From CAVVYA01 sp963752345 (GTDB lineage: Bacteria; Pseudomonadota; Alphaproteobacteria; SMXQ01), in NCBI GenBank assembly GCA_963752345.1, contig CAVVYA010000002.1, positions 620,001 to 684,000 on the forward strand: a DNA stretch of 64,000 nt, in the 5' to 3' direction. The stretch's first letter is position 1. Every line of letters begins with the position of its first letter. Below are positions 11,849 through 21,545 of this stretch, piece after piece. The translations under genes and the position numbers were made by a program. The notes below the pieces were generated by a model. That model was not told the DNA's origin and did no database searches. It worked only from the letters and a program-made list of their open reading frames with translations.

Positions 11849-12461
11849 ATGACGACACGCATCCTCGCACTCGTCGCGACAGTCATCTGCTTCGCCTGCG
11901 CGGTCATTCCGGCATCGGCGCAGGGGCTGTCGGGGGTCGCGGTTATCGATGTGGTGCGCCTGCAACGGGACTCGGCCGCCAGCAAGTCGATCAAGGCGCA
12001 AATCGAAAAGCAGTACGCGGTCCATCAGCAGGAGATCACGAAGCAGGAAAACGAGTTGCGTTCCGCCGAGCAGGAACTCAATCGTCAACGCACGCTCGTT
12101 TCGCCCGAAGCCTTCGCCGAAAGGCGCCGACAGTTCGAGCAAAAGGTCGCCAATCTTCAACGCGACGTGCAGAATCGCAAGCGCGAGCTGGACAAGTCGA
12201 CCATGGCGGCGCAGCGCATTGTGGAGCAATCGCTGACGCGCAATCGTCGAGCAACTCGTCACCGAGCGCAAATTGACCCTGGTGCTGGGTAAGAACACGA
12301 CGATCTACGCCGCGCCGGAGTTCGAAATCACCGACGAAGTCATGAAGCGGCTGAACGCCAAGCTGCCGTCGGTCAAGGTACCGCCTCCTGGTTCCGCTAC
12401 TCCGTCTGCGGCGCCGGCGAAGCCTGCTACGCCGCCGAAGGCTCCTCCACCGAGCAGGTAG
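11849..12461 (+). CDS. skp: Periplasmic chaperone Skp/OmpH (one frameshift)
   Basis: Skp-family chaperone that holds unfolded outer membrane proteins for BAM, about 203 residues. A signal peptide ending ...VIPASAQG is followed by a coiled-coil region rich in Gln, Glu and Arg (KQENELRSAEQELNRQR). The frame shifts by one base near 12238, after EQSLT; the downstream frame continues with IVEQLVTERKLTLVLGKN and a Pro/Ala-rich tail. It begins 5 bp after bamA and ends 5 bp before lpxD. Confidence 0.9.
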
Positions 12462-12465
12462 AGCC

Positions 12466-13488
12466 ATGGCGGACCCCAAATTCTTCACGGTCGCGGGGCC
12501 GTTCAAACTGGACGATTTGGCATCGATCGCGGGGGCGTCCCTGGCCACCCCGGCCGATGGCGAACGGGTGATCAGCGACGTGGCGCCGCTCGATCGGGCC
12601 GGCCCCGGCGACCTCACGTTCCTCGACAACCGGCGCTATCTCGATGCTTTTTCCGTCAGCCGGGCGGGTGCCTGTGTTACCGCGGCCGCCCATGCCGACC
12701 GTGCGCCCGCCGGCATGGCCTTGCTGATCAGCGAAGCGCCCTATATGGCGTTCGCCAAGATCGCCCGCGCCTTCTATCCGGCGCCGCCGGTCGAGCCGGG
12801 CATCGCGGCCGGCGCCGTGATCGACCCCACGGCGAAGCTCGGGCCGGGCTGCCGTGTCGACGCGGGTGCCGTGATCGGCCGCCACGCCGTCCTTGGGGCG
12901 GGTTGTCATGTCGGCGCCAACGCGGTGATCGGCGACGCGGTGACCTTGGGCGAGTCCTGCGTCGTCGGGGCCTGCGCCAGCATCAGCCACAGCATTGTCG
13001 GCGACCGGGTCTACATCTATCCCGGTGCGCGGATCGGTCAGGACGGCTTCGGCTTCGCCAGTGCTGCCACCGGCCACCTGCGAATTCCGCAACTCGGCCG
13101 TGTCATCATCCACGATGACGTGGAGATCGGCGCGAATACCACCATAGACCGTGGCGCGGGGCCGGATACGGTGATCGGCGCCGGTTGTATGATTGATAAT
13201 TTGGTCCAGATCGGGCACAACGTGCAAATGGGTAAGGGCTGCGTGATCGTGTCCCAAGTCGGCATATCGGGCAGCACCCAACTCGGCGATTTTGTCGTAA
13301 TCGGCGGCCAAGCGGGCGTGGCCGGTCATCTGAATATCGGTTCTGGCGTAAGGATGGCGGCGCGAAGTGGTGTCAATCATCACCTTCCCGCGGGCATCGA
13401 AGTGGGCGGCGCTCCGGCAGTGCCCGTCCGCGAGTGGCGCAGGCAGATAGCCATGATCATGCGGATGGGCAAGGGGAAGGGCGAGTAG
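12466..13488 (+). CDS. lpxD: UDP-3-O-acylglucosamine N-acyltransferase
   Basis: Third enzyme of lipid A synthesis, transferring a hydroxyacyl chain from acyl-ACP to UDP-3-O-acyl-glucosamine. 340 residues: an N-terminal uridine-binding domain (GPGDLTFLDNRRYL) and a left-handed beta-helix of hexapeptide repeats (residues about 110-290), ending in a short helical tail. GQDGFGFA and HNVQMGKGCVIVSQ are family segments. The lpxD-fabZ-lpxA-lpxI-lpxB order is the alphaproteobacterial lipid A cluster. Confidence 0.97.
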   Translation: MADPKFFTVAGPFKLDDLASIAGASLATPADGERVISDVAPLDRAGPGDLTFLDNRRYLDAFSVSRAGACVTAAAHADRAPAGMALLISEAPYMAFAKIARAFYPAPPVEPGIAAGAVIDPTAKLGPGCRVDAGAVIGRHAVLGAGCHVGANAVIGDAVTLGESCVVGACASISHSIVGDRVYIYPGARIGQDGFGFASAATGHLRIPQLGRVIIHDDVEIGANTTIDRGAGPDTVIGAGCMIDNLVQIGHNVQMGKGCVIVSQVGISGSTQLGDFVVIGGQAGVAGHLNIGSGVRMAARSGVNHHLPAGIEVGGAPAVPVREWRRQIAMIMRMGKGKGE

Positions 13489-13491
13489 GTG

Positions 13492-13959
13492 ATGGAAGCG
13501 GAGACCGAGAACCGAAGCGCGATCAACATCAATCTGCAGCGCGTGCTGCAGATGATCCCGCACCGCTATCCCTTCCTGATGATCGATCGCGTCGACGAAG
13601 TGATCACGGACAAAAGCGCGATCGGCGTCAAGAACGTGACCGTCAACGAGCCGTTCTTCCAGGGTCATTTTCCGTCCGAGCCGGTGATGCCGGGCGTGCT
13701 GATCATCGAAGCCATGGCACAGACCGCCGCCGTGCTGGTGGTGCATACTCTGGGCAAGGCTTTCGAGGGCAAGCTGGTCTATTTCATGTCGGTCGACAAC
13801 GCGCGCTTCCGCAAGCCCGTCGTGCCGGGCGACCAGTTGCGCATCCATGTGATCAAGGACCGCCACCGCGGCATGGTGTGGAAGTTCACCGCCGAAGCGA
13901 AGGTCGACGGCGTTCTCGTGGCCGAGGCGACTTACGCCGCCATGATTCTCGATCGCTAG
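13492..13959 (+). CDS. fabZ: 3-hydroxyacyl-ACP dehydratase FabZ
   Basis: Hot-dog fold dehydratase of 155 residues for fatty acid elongation. It has HRYPFLMIDRV, the catalytic His in FQGHFPSEPVMPG and the catalytic Glu in LIIEAMAQ. The ATG at 13492 follows a GTG at 13489 that touches the lpxD stop; either start is possible and they differ by one residue. Its place between lpxD and lpxA couples fatty acid and lipid A supply. Confidence 0.97.
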   Translation: MEAETENRSAININLQRVLQMIPHRYPFLMIDRVDEVITDKSAIGVKNVTVNEPFFQGHFPSEPVMPGVLIIEAMAQTAAVLVVHTLGKAFEGKLVYFMSVDNARFRKPVVPGDQLRIHVIKDRHRGMVWKFTAEAKVDGVLVAEATYAAMILDR

Positions 13960-13967
13960 GCCGTTTC

Positions 13968-14780
13968 ATGGCCTTGATTCATCCGACCGCCGTCATCGAG
14001 GCGGGCGCCAAGCTCGGAGAGCGCGTTTCGGTCGGCCCCTTCTGCATGGTCGGACCGGATGTCGAGCTGGGCGACGACGTTCAACTCCTGTCCCATGTGG
14101 TGGTCGCCGGGCGGACCAAGATCGGCAACGGCACCCGGGTGTTTCCGTTCGCCTCGATTGGCCATCAGCCGCAGGATCTGAAATATCACGGCGAGCCGTC
14201 GCGCCTCGAGATCGGCGCGCGCAACACCATTCGCGAGCATGTCACGATCAATCCCGGCACCGAAGGCGGCGGCATGCTGACCCGTATCGGCGACGAATGC
14301 CTGTTTATGGTCGCCAGTCACGTCGCCCATGATTGCCGCATCGGCAACCATGTGATCATCGTCAACAACGTGCTGCTCGGCGGCCATATCGAGATCGGCG
14401 ACTATGCGGTGATCGGCGGCGGCGCCGCGGTCCACCAGTTCGTGCGCATCGGCCAGCATGCCATGGTCGGCGGCATGTCGGGCGTCGAAGCCGACGTGAT
14501 CCCGTTCGGCATGGTGCTCGGCAACCGTGCCCATCTCGCCGGACTCAATCTGGTCGGCCTCAAGCGGCGCGGCTTCGACCGCGAGGATATCCACCAGCTG
14601 CGCGCCGCCTATCGGCTGCTGTTCGCCCAGGAGGGCACGCTGCAGGAACGCGTCGCCGATGTGGAAAAATTATTTCCTAACAATGTGTTGATGGGCGAAG
14701 TTCTGACATTTGTGCGGCAGAATTCGTCCCGCGGCCTGTGCCTGCCGATGGCCGAGCCGGCGGGTGGAGGCGGTGAGTAA
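13968..14780 (+). CDS. lpxA: Acyl-ACP--UDP-N-acetylglucosamine O-acyltransferase
   Basis: First committed enzyme of lipid A synthesis, 270 residues. It begins MALIHPTAVIEAGAKLGE and continues as hexapeptide-repeat beta-helix with the active-site region FMVASHVAHDCRIGNHVI and GGGAAVHQFVRIGQH. The C-terminal helical domain (NRAHLAGLNLVGLKRRGF) is intact. ATG 13968 is 9 bp past the fabZ stop. The end overlaps lpxI by 8 bp. Confidence 0.97.
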   Translation: MALIHPTAVIEAGAKLGERVSVGPFCMVGPDVELGDDVQLLSHVVVAGRTKIGNGTRVFPFASIGHQPQDLKYHGEPSRLEIGARNTIREHVTINPGTEGGGMLTRIGDECLFMVASHVAHDCRIGNHVIIVNNVLLGGHIEIGDYAVIGGGAAVHQFVRIGQHAMVGGMSGVEADVIPFGMVLGNRAHLAGLNLVGLKRRGFDREDIHQLRAAYRLLFAQEGTLQERVADVEKLFPNNVLMGEVLTFVRQNSSRGLCLPMAEPAGGGGE

Positions 14781-15639
14781 ACCCGCCAAACTCGGGATTA
14801 TCGCCGGCCGGGGCGATCTGCCCGTCCGCCTCGTCGAGGCCGCGCGCGCGGCGGGCCGCGAGGTCTATGTCCTCGCCATCAAGGATCAGGTGGACCAGCC
14901 GCTCGACGGCATTCTCCATGACTGGATCCGCTTGGGCGCCGCGGGCAAGGCGCTCGATCTGCTGCGTGCCAACGGCGTCGTCGATTTGGTATTCGCCGGC
15001 GCCGTCAAGCGGCCCTCGCTCGGCGCTCTGATGCCGGACGCGCGCATGGCGCGCTTCCTCGCCAAGGTCGCCGGCCGGGCGCTCGGCGATGACGGGCTGC
15101 TGCGCGCCATCGTCGCCGAATTCGAATCCGAGGGGTTTCACGTGGTGGGCGCCGACGACGTGCTGCGCGGATTGGTCATGGCGCACGGCCAGCTCGGCCG
15201 GCACGCGCCCGATGACGGCGCCTGGTCGGATATCCGCCGCGGCATCGAAATCGCGCGCGCCATCGGCGCCCTCGATATCGGCCAATCGGCTGTCGTGCAG
15301 CAGGGCATGGTGCTCGGCGTCGAGGGCGTCGAGGGCACCGACGCGCTGATCGAACGCTGCGCCGGCCTACGCCGCGCGGGACCGGGCGGCGTGCTGGTCA
15401 AGGCGAAGAAGCCCCAACAGGACCGGCGCGTCGATCTGCCGACGATCGGCCCCGAAACGGTGGCGCGCGCCGCCGCGGCGGGGTTGCGCGGCATCGCGGT
15501 CGAAGCCGACAATGCCCTGATGATCGACCGCGCGCTGGTCGTCGCGGAGGCCGACAGGCTGGGCCTCTTCCTCGTCGGGTTCTCGTCCGAGCCGGAAGGC
15601 GGTGATTCGGCGAACCACCATTCGAAGGTCGGCGCTTGA
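14773..15639 (+). CDS. lpxI: UDP-2,3-diacylglucosamine pyrophosphatase LpxI
   Basis: LpxI (former DUF1009 family), 288 residues, hydrolyses UDP-2,3-diacylglucosamine to lipid X. It replaces LpxH in alphaproteobacteria. The protein begins with KPAKLGIIAGRGDLPVRLVE and carries the C-terminal signature KAKKPQQDRRVDLPTIGPET. The GTG at 14773 was chosen since the conserved N-terminus starts just after it and it overlaps the lpxA stop. Its TGA overlaps the TTG start of lpxB (15636), so the two are translationally coupled. Confidence 0.93.
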   Translation: MSKPAKLGIIAGRGDLPVRLVEAARAAGREVYVLAIKDQVDQPLDGILHDWIRLGAAGKALDLLRANGVVDLVFAGAVKRPSLGALMPDARMARFLAKVAGRALGDDGLLRAIVAEFESEGFHVVGADDVLRGLVMAHGQLGRHAPDDGAWSDIRRGIEIARAIGALDIGQSAVVQQGMVLGVEGVEGTDALIERCAGLRRAGPGGVLVKAKKPQQDRRVDLPTIGPETVARAAAAGLRGIAVEADNALMIDRALVVAEADRLGLFLVGFSSEPEGGDSANHHSKVGA

Positions 15640-16840
15640 CCGCGGCTTCCGGGGGCGACGCGGCCGGCGTGGACAGGCCGCTGCGCATCTTCCTCATCGC
15701 CGGCGAGCCGTCGGGCGATCAGCTCGGCGGCCACATCATGGCGGCGATCCGCCGCATGGCCGGCGAGCCGGTCGAATTCGCCGGCGTCGGCGGCGATGCC
15801 ATGGCGGCTCAAGGGCTGACCAGCCTGTTTCCGCTGTCCGATCTCGCCATCTTCGGCATCATCGAAGTGATTCCCCATGCGCCGCGCATCTTCCGCCGGG
15901 TGCGCGAGACGGCCGCCGCCATCGAGGTCATGCAGCCCGACGTGGTGCTCAGCATCGACGTGCCCGCCTTCGCCTTTCGGGTGCTCAAGCGGGTCGCCCA
16001 TCGCGGCATTCCGCTGGTGCATTGCGTGGCGCCCACCGTGTGGGCGTGGCGGCCGCGCCGCGCCAAGATGATCGCCGGCTTCCTCGACCACCTGCTGGCG
16101 CTGCTGCCGTTCGAGCCGCCCTATTTCGAGCGCGTCGGGCTGCCGACCACCTTCATCGGCCACCCCATCGTCGAAACCGATCTCGGCCAGGCCGATGGCG
16201 CCGCCTTCCGGACGCGCCACGGCATTCCGCCGCAGGCCAAGCTGCTCTGCGTGCTGCCCGGCAGCCGGCGCAGCGAAACCACGCGGCTGCTGCCGATATT
16301 CGGCCAGACCCTGGCGCTCGTGGCGCAGCGCTTCCCCGACCTTCGCGCCGTGGTGCCGACGGTGTCGAACGTCGCCGAACCGGTCAAGGCGGCCGCCGGC
16401 CGCCTGGCCGGTGCCCGACCATCGTCGTCACCGGGGCCGGCGAAAAATCCGCCGCCTTCGCCGCCGCCGATGCCGCGCTTGCCGCATCCGGCACGGTCGC
16501 GCTCGAGCTGTCCGTGGCGGGCCTGCCGAGCGCCATCGCCTATCAGGTGAGCGGCCTGACCGCCTGGATCGTGCGTCAGATGACCACCGTGGATTATGCC
16601 AGCCTGCCGAACCTGATTCTCGACAAGCCCGTGCTGCCGGAATTCATCCAGGAGCGCTGCACGCCGGCGCTGCTCGCCGATGCGGTCGAGGACCTTCTGC
16701 TTGACGAGAGCGCGCGCCGCGCCCAAATCGAAGGAGGGGCCGAGGTCGCGCGCCAACTCGGCCGCGGCGGCCCGCCGCCCAGCGAACGGGCGGCCGGCGT
16801 CGTGCTCGATCACGCCCGGCGATCACGCGCGCGTGCCTGA
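15636..16840 (+). CDS. lpxB: Lipid-A-disaccharide synthase (frameshifted)
   Basis: GT19 glycosyltransferase that joins lipid X and UDP-diacylglucosamine; about 400 residues. IFLIAGEPSGDQLGGH at the N-terminus and HCVAPTVWAWRPRRAKMI are diagnostic. Near 16405-16415 the frame changes by two bases: GRLA in the first frame continues as PTIVVTGAGEKSAAFAAAD in the second. Two extra bases (one G, one C) or one lost base explain it. The start is taken as TTG 15636, preceded by GAAGG; GTG 15669 is an alternative that loses 11 poorly conserved residues. Confidence 0.9.
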
Positions 16841-16873
16841 CCAGCCACCGACGACATTCATGGGAGAACCGCG

Positions 16874-17311
16874 ATGACGAGCGATGTTGCCACGGCGGAC
16901 AAAACCGTGCCGGCGATCACCGACGGGCGTCTATTGCACACTATGATCCGGGTGCTCGATCTCGACAAATCGATCGACTTCTATACCCGGCTGCTCGGCA
17001 TGACCCTGCTGCGCCGCAAGGACTACGAGTCGGGCCGCTTCACGCTCGCATTCGTCGGCTACGGCGACGAGGCCAGCAATACGCTGATCGAGCTGACCCA
17101 CAATTGGGACCAGAAGGAGCCCTACACGATCGGCAGCGGCTTCGGCCACTTCGCGATCGGGGCGCGCGATATCCACGGCGTCTGCGACAGACTGGCCAAG
17201 GCAGGCGTCAAGATCCCGCGTCCGCCCGGCCCGATGAAGCACGGCGGCAGCGTCATCGCCTTCATCGAGGATCCGGACGGCTACAAGATCGAGCTGATCG
17301 AGCGCGGGTGA
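16874..17311 (+). CDS. gloA: Lactoylglutathione lyase (glyoxalase I)
   Basis: Glyoxalase I isomerises the methylglyoxal-glutathione hemithioacetal to S-lactoylglutathione. 145 residues with paired beta-alpha-beta-beta-beta modules. The four expected metal ligands are visible: His in LLHTMIRV, Glu in LIELTHNW, His in GFGHFAIG and Glu in YKIELIERG. FYTRLLGMTLLRR is a family segment. A GGAGAACCGCG stretch precedes the ATG. It is downstream of lpxB but need not share a transcript. Confidence 0.93.
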   Translation: MTSDVATADKTVPAITDGRLLHTMIRVLDLDKSIDFYTRLLGMTLLRRKDYESGRFTLAFVGYGDEASNTLIELTHNWDQKEPYTIGSGFGHFAIGARDIHGVCDRLAKAGVKIPRPPGPMKHGGSVIAFIEDPDGYKIELIERG

Positions 17312-17332
17312 TCGGCGCGCGGCAAGCATTTT

Positions 17333-18199
17333 CTAGCGGCGGAAGGCGGCGCTCAGGAACTCGACCACCCGACGCCGCGCATCCAACGCCGCCGTTTCGT
17401 CCCACTTCATGACCATCGTGCCGCCACGCGTACGTTTGTCGACGTGCGGTTTGTCGAAACCATGGTGGGCGCCTGGATAGATCGTCATGGCGACCTGGCG
17501 CTTGTTACGCGCGAGTTCATCGCAGGAGCGGCTGGCGCCGTAGGTGTCCTTGTCGCCGACCAAGATCAGGATCGGCACATTGGCGAGGTCGCTATTGGGG
17601 TTACAGCCGCTGTAGAGCCCGACGTGAGCGGCGAAACCGCGCTCGCCCGACGCCAGCCACTGGCGGCGGCTGCGATCCCAGGCAGCGCGCATGGTCACCC
17701 CGCCGCCGAACGACCAGCCCAGGATAGCGATCTGCTCTGGATCGACAGCCGGCATCGCGCGCAGGGTTCGCAGGGCGCTGAAGACGACAGGAACGAAGAA
17801 GCTGGAATCCGGCCTGTCCTTCTCCGAGGTGAAGACACCGGTCTTCGTGTCGAGCTCGAACGTGCCGATTCCGGCCGCCATCAGAGCCGGGCGATAGAAG
17901 TCCTGCCGTTCGTCGACGCCATCCGTGCCCGGCACCAGGATCACGACCGGCACGCGGGCACCCGCGCCCTTCGGCAGGAACAGTTTCCCGGGAAAGACCC
18001 GCTTGTCCTTCAGTGACTCGATTTTGAGCAGTTGGAAGGGGGGAGAGCCGTCACCTGATGCACCGGCGGCGTCATCGGCGCGTGCCGCGCTTGCGCCGGC
18101 GAACAGAACGAGGGCAAGCAGCAACCCCGAACGCAAGAATACATCGCCGGCACGCGGGCGCGTTTCCCGCAGGGTGGTGGCTCGGGGTGCCGACGACAT
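17333..18199 (-). CDS. Exported alpha/beta hydrolase, dienelactone hydrolase-like
   Basis: Protein of 288 residues with an N-terminal hydrophobic segment (about residues 22-42) that looks like a signal peptide or anchor, cut around ASAARADDAA. An alpha/beta hydrolase core follows with the nucleophile elbow GWSFGGG, a candidate acid in LVGDKDTYGAS and a candidate catalytic His in YPGAHHGFD. These resemble dienelactone hydrolase-family proteins, many of unknown substrate. It faces the gloA gene tail to tail. Substrate cannot be read from the sequence. Confidence 0.8.
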   Translation of the reverse strand: MSSAPRATTLRETRPRAGDVFLRSGLLLALVLFAGASAARADDAAGASGDGSPPFQLLKIESLKDKRVFPGKLFLPKGAGARVPVVILVPGTDGVDERQDFYRPALMAAGIGTFELDTKTGVFTSEKDRPDSSFFVPVVFSALRTLRAMPAVDPEQIAILGWSFGGGVTMRAAWDRSRRQWLASGERGFAAHVGLYSGCNPNSDLANVPILILVGDKDTYGASRSCDELARNKRQVAMTIYPGAHHGFDKPHVDKRTRGGTMVMKWDETAALDARRRVVEFLSAAFRR

Positions 18200-18236
18200 G
18201 ATGCCTCGACGGGAGGAAGAGCGGACCCGACTCGGC

Positions 18237-18446
18237 TCAGAGCATCGACGCCAGAAGGACCACCGCGGCGATTGTCATGGCGGTGGTCAGCCACGTCATC
18301 CAGCGGACGCGCGAGGAGCGGTTGTCGTTGGCTGCCGGTCCGAGCCGGATCAGGCGCCGCTGTCCGCCGGTGGCGCTCGCGTGGCGGACCGACACGAAGT
18401 TGCTGGCTGGGTTTCTGCTACTGGTCGATTTGACATGCAGCGCCAT
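18237..18446 (-). CDS. Small putative membrane protein
   Basis: ORF of 69 residues starting at an ATG preceded by GGGAG at good spacing. A basic N-terminal part rich in Ser and Arg is followed by one C-terminal hydrophobic helix (WLTTAMTIAAVVLLASML). I do not recognise a family. It lies between gltA and the hydrolase, in the same direction as both. The Shine-Dalgarno sequence and the hydrophobic helix favour a real gene, but its shortness leaves doubt. Confidence 0.4.
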   Translation of the reverse strand: MALHVKSTSSRNPASNFVSVRHASATGGQRRLIRLGPAANDNRSSRVRWMTWLTTAMTIAAVVLLASML

Positions 18447-18479
18447 GGCGCACTCCCCGTATTTATAACCTTGTGACGG

Positions 18480-19793
18480 TCATTTCCGCATGTGCAGCGG
18501 CGTGAACGGCCGCTGCGGGTAGCCGGTATAGAGCTGACGCGGCCGCCCGATTTTTTGCTGCGGGTCGGCGATCAGCTCGCTCCACTGGGCGATCCAGCCG
18601 ACGGTGCGCGCCACCGCGAACAGCACGGTGAACATGTTGACCGGAATGCCCATCGCCTTCAGGATGATGCCCGAATAGAAATCCACGTTGGGGTAGAGCT
18701 TGCGCTCGATGAAATACTTGTCGTTGAGCGCGATCTGCTCGAGCTCCATGGCGAGATCCAGCAGCGGCTCGTCCTTGATGTTGAGCTCGCTCAGGACCTC
18801 ATGGCAGGCCTTCTGCATGATCTTGGCGCGCGGGTCGTAGTTCTTGTAGACGCGGTGGCCGAAGCCCATCAGCATTTCCTGCTTGTTCTTCACGCGCTCG
18901 ATGAACTGCGGGATGTTGTCCTTGTTGCCGATCTTGGCCAGCATGGCGAGCACCGCCTCGTTCGCGCCGCCATGAGCGGGGCCCCACAAGGCTGCGATGC
19001 CGGCGGCGATGCAGGCGAACGGATTGGCGCCGGTCGAGCCGGCCAGGCGCACGGTCGAGGTCGAGGCGTTCTGCTCGTGATCGGCGTGCAGGATGAGGAT
19101 GCGGTCCATCGCCTTGGCGAGCACCGGATTGACCTTGTAGGGCTCGCAGGGCACCGCGAACATCATGTAGAGGAAGTTTTCCGCGTAATCGAGATCGTTG
19201 CGCGGATACATGAAGGGTTGGCCGACCGAGTATTTGTAGGTCATGGCGGCGATGGTCGGCATCTTGGCGATCAGCCGGTGCGAGGCGACCAGCCGCTGGT
19301 GCGGATCGTTGATGTCCGTCGAATCGTGGTAGAAGGCCGACAACGCGCTGACCACGCCGCACATCACCGCCATCGGATGGGCGTCGCGCCGAAAACCGCG
19401 GAAGAAGTTGTTGACCTGGTCATGGACCATGGTGTGGCGCGTGATGGTGTTCTCGAAATCCCGCTTCTGGGTGGCGTTGGGCAGTTCGCCGTGGAGCAGG
19501 AGGTAGCAGACCTCCATGTAGTCGCTCTTTTCCGCGAGATCCTCGATCGAATAGCCGCGGTGGCGCAGGATGCCTTCATCGCCGTCGATATAGGTGATCT
19601 TGGATTCGGTGCTGCCGGTCGAGGTATAGCCCGGATCGTAGGTGAACAAGCCGAGCGACGAATAGAGCGTGCGGATATCGATGACTTTCGGCCCTTCGGT
19701 GCCGCTCATCAGCGGAAAATCGACCTTCTGGCCGGTGGTATTGTCCGTCAGGGTAACGGTTTCGTTGCTCTTATTATTGGCGGAGCCAGTCAT
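18480..19793 (-). CDS. gltA: Citrate synthase
   Basis: Type II (hexameric, NADH-sensitive family) citrate synthase, 437 residues, condensing oxaloacetate and acetyl-CoA at entry to the TCA cycle. Visible: GDEGILRHRGYSIEDLAE, the active-site His in LHADHEQNAS, WGPAHGGANEAVLAML, GFGHRVYKNYDPRA and the catalytic Asp region NVDFYSGIILKAMG. It is transcribed away from gltX, 179 bp downstream of it, with its own candidate promoter in the gap. Confidence 0.97.
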   Translation of the reverse strand: MTGSANNKSNETVTLTDNTTGQKVDFPLMSGTEGPKVIDIRTLYSSLGLFTYDPGYTSTGSTESKITYIDGDEGILRHRGYSIEDLAEKSDYMEVCYLLLHGELPNATQKRDFENTITRHTMVHDQVNNFFRGFRRDAHPMAVMCGVVSALSAFYHDSTDINDPHQRLVASHRLIAKMPTIAAMTYKYSVGQPFMYPRNDLDYAENFLYMMFAVPCEPYKVNPVLAKAMDRILILHADHEQNASTSTVRLAGSTGANPFACIAAGIAALWGPAHGGANEAVLAMLAKIGNKDNIPQFIERVKNKQEMLMGFGHRVYKNYDPRAKIMQKACHEVLSELNIKDEPLLDLAMELEQIALNDKYFIERKLYPNVDFYSGIILKAMGIPVNMFTVLFAVARTVGWIAQWSELIADPQQKIGRPRQLYTGYPQRPFTPLHMRK

Positions 19794-19889
19794 CTGCTAC
19801 TTCCTTGGTGAGGGACGCTCGGGCTAAAAGCGGCAGGCGAAGCAGGCGAGGCCCTGCTGCCGGACGCGTGTCTCGCGGGATGAGCGCCC

Positions 19890-19918
19890 AGGATATCTGG
19901 CTTTGTCTTGAATCGCAA
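19890..19918 (-). promoter_or_regulatory. Candidate promoter for gltA
   Basis: On the minus strand, TTGCGA (19918-19913) and TATCCT (19895-19890) are spaced by 17 bp. Transcription would start about 90 nt upstream of the gltA ATG. Confidence 0.45.
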
Positions 19919-19972
19919 TTCGCCAAGCGGCGAGTGCCAGGTTCGAGGTCCTTAGATTTCCGCAGGATTCGG

Positions 19973-21376
19973 TCATGAACCGGCGACGTCGGCGATGCGC
20001 CCCAGGCTCTCGTCGCGCCCCAGGATGGCCAGGACTTCGAAGATCGGCGGCGAGACGTTGGATCCGCTGACCGCGGCCCGGATCGGCTGGGCGGCATCGC
20101 CTAGCTTGAGCCCCTCGGCGGCGGCGAAATCGCGCACCGCGCCCTCGATCGTCGGGACGTCCCAGGTCGGCAGCCCGCTGAAGATTCCGGCCAGCTTGGC
20201 GAGACGCGCGCGGGCCTCCGGGCTCAGGACCTTGGTTGCCTTGTCGTTGAGCAGCAGCGGACGGGGCAGGAACAGGAACACGGCCGCGTCGGCCAGCTCG
20301 ACCAGGGTCTTGGCACGCTCCTTGAGGCCGTCCATGGCGCGGGCGAGCATGGCGCGGTCCGCCTCGGTCAGATCGCGGCCGAGTTTCTTGGCGATCAGGG
20401 GGGCGGTCAGGCCGACCAGCCGGTCATTGCCGGTCTGCTTCAGATAGTGGGCATTGAGGTTGGCGAGCTTGGCGAAATCGAAGCGTGAGGCCGAGCGGCC
20501 GACCGCGCCCAGGTCGAACCATTCGATGGCCTGTCCGCGCGAGATGATCTCGTCGTCGCCATGGCCCCAGCCGAGCCGCAGCAGATAATTGCACAGCGCC
20601 TCGGGCAGGTAGCCCATGTCGCGATAGGCATCGACGCCGAGCGCGCCATGGCGCTTCGACAGCTTGGCGCCGTCGGGCCCGTGAATCAGCGGAATATGGG
20701 CAAACTCGGGCACCGCGAAGCCGGCCGCGTCATAGAGCTGCTTCTGGCGGAAGGCATTGGTCAGATGGTCGTCGCCCCGGATCACATGGGTGATACCCAT
20801 GTCGTGGTCGTCGACCACGACCGACAGCATGTAGGTCGGGGTGCCGTCGCTGCGCAGCAGCACCATGTCGTCGAGCTGGACGTTGGCCACGCGAACCTCG
20901 CCCTGCACCCGGTCGGCGATCACGGTCTCGCCTTCGGTCGGCGACTTGAGCCGGACCACGGGCTTGACCCCGGGCGGCGCGTCCTTCGGGTCGCGGTCGC
21001 GCCAGCGCCCGTCGTAGCGCATGGGCCGCCCCTCGGCGCGGGCCTTCTCGCGCATCTCGGTCAATTCCTCGGGCGAGGCATAGCAGTGGTAGGCCTTGCC
21101 CTCGGCCACCAGCTTGTGGGCGACCTCGGCATGACGGGCGGCGCGGCTGAATTGATAGACCACGTCGCCGTCCCACGTCAGCTCGAGCCACGACATGCCG
21201 TCGAGGATGGCGTCGATCGCCTCCTGGGTCGAGCGCGCCCGGTCGGTATCCTCGATGCGCAGCAGGAACTTGCCGCCGTGATGGCGCGCGAACAGCCAGT
21301 TGAACAGCGCCGTGCGCGCCCCGCCGATATGCAGAAATCCGGTGGGTGAAGGGGCGAAGCGGGTGACGACGCTCAT
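19973..21376 (-). CDS. gltX: Glutamyl-tRNA synthetase
   Basis: Class I aminoacyl-tRNA synthetase of 467 residues. The HIGH-type motif is in FAPSPTGFLHIGGARTALF and the KMSKS-type motif in DGAKLSKRHGALG. The C-terminal anticodon-binding domain is present in full. Alphaproteobacteria often carry two GltX copies; I cannot tell from one window which one this is, or whether it charges tRNA-Gln. It diverges from comEC across a 169-bp gap in which I see no clear promoter. Confidence 0.96.
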   Translation of the reverse strand: MSVVTRFAPSPTGFLHIGGARTALFNWLFARHHGGKFLLRIEDTDRARSTQEAIDAILDGMSWLELTWDGDVVYQFSRAARHAEVAHKLVAEGKAYHCYASPEELTEMREKARAEGRPMRYDGRWRDRDPKDAPPGVKPVVRLKSPTEGETVIADRVQGEVRVANVQLDDMVLLRSDGTPTYMLSVVVDDHDMGITHVIRGDDHLTNAFRQKQLYDAAGFAVPEFAHIPLIHGPDGAKLSKRHGALGVDAYRDMGYLPEALCNYLLRLGWGHGDDEIISRGQAIEWFDLGAVGRSASRFDFAKLANLNAHYLKQTGNDRLVGLTAPLIAKKLGRDLTEADRAMLARAMDGLKERAKTLVELADAAVFLFLPRPLLLNDKATKVLSPEARARLAKLAGIFSGLPTWDVPTIEGAVRDFAAAEGLKLGDAAQPIRAAVSGSNVSPPIFEVLAILGRDESLGRIADVAGS

Positions 21377-21545
21377 GGTGTGCGGACCTTGGGTGCGGCG
21401 TTGGGCGGAACATCTGAGGAACCAGCCGCGACGGCTATCCGCAGGGGATGCGGCTTGCTAAGCTGGCGTGCTTTTCTACCTGCATGTTGCCGACACGGCA
21501 ACAGCCGACGCTGAGGGGGTCTCGGCAGGACGGAAGGTCGTCGCC

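Noticed and set aside
19925..19960. A tRNA T-arm-like GGTTCGAGGTCC upstream of gltA
   Set aside because: The surrounding bases do not fold into a cloverleaf and no acceptor stem or anticodon arm is present.
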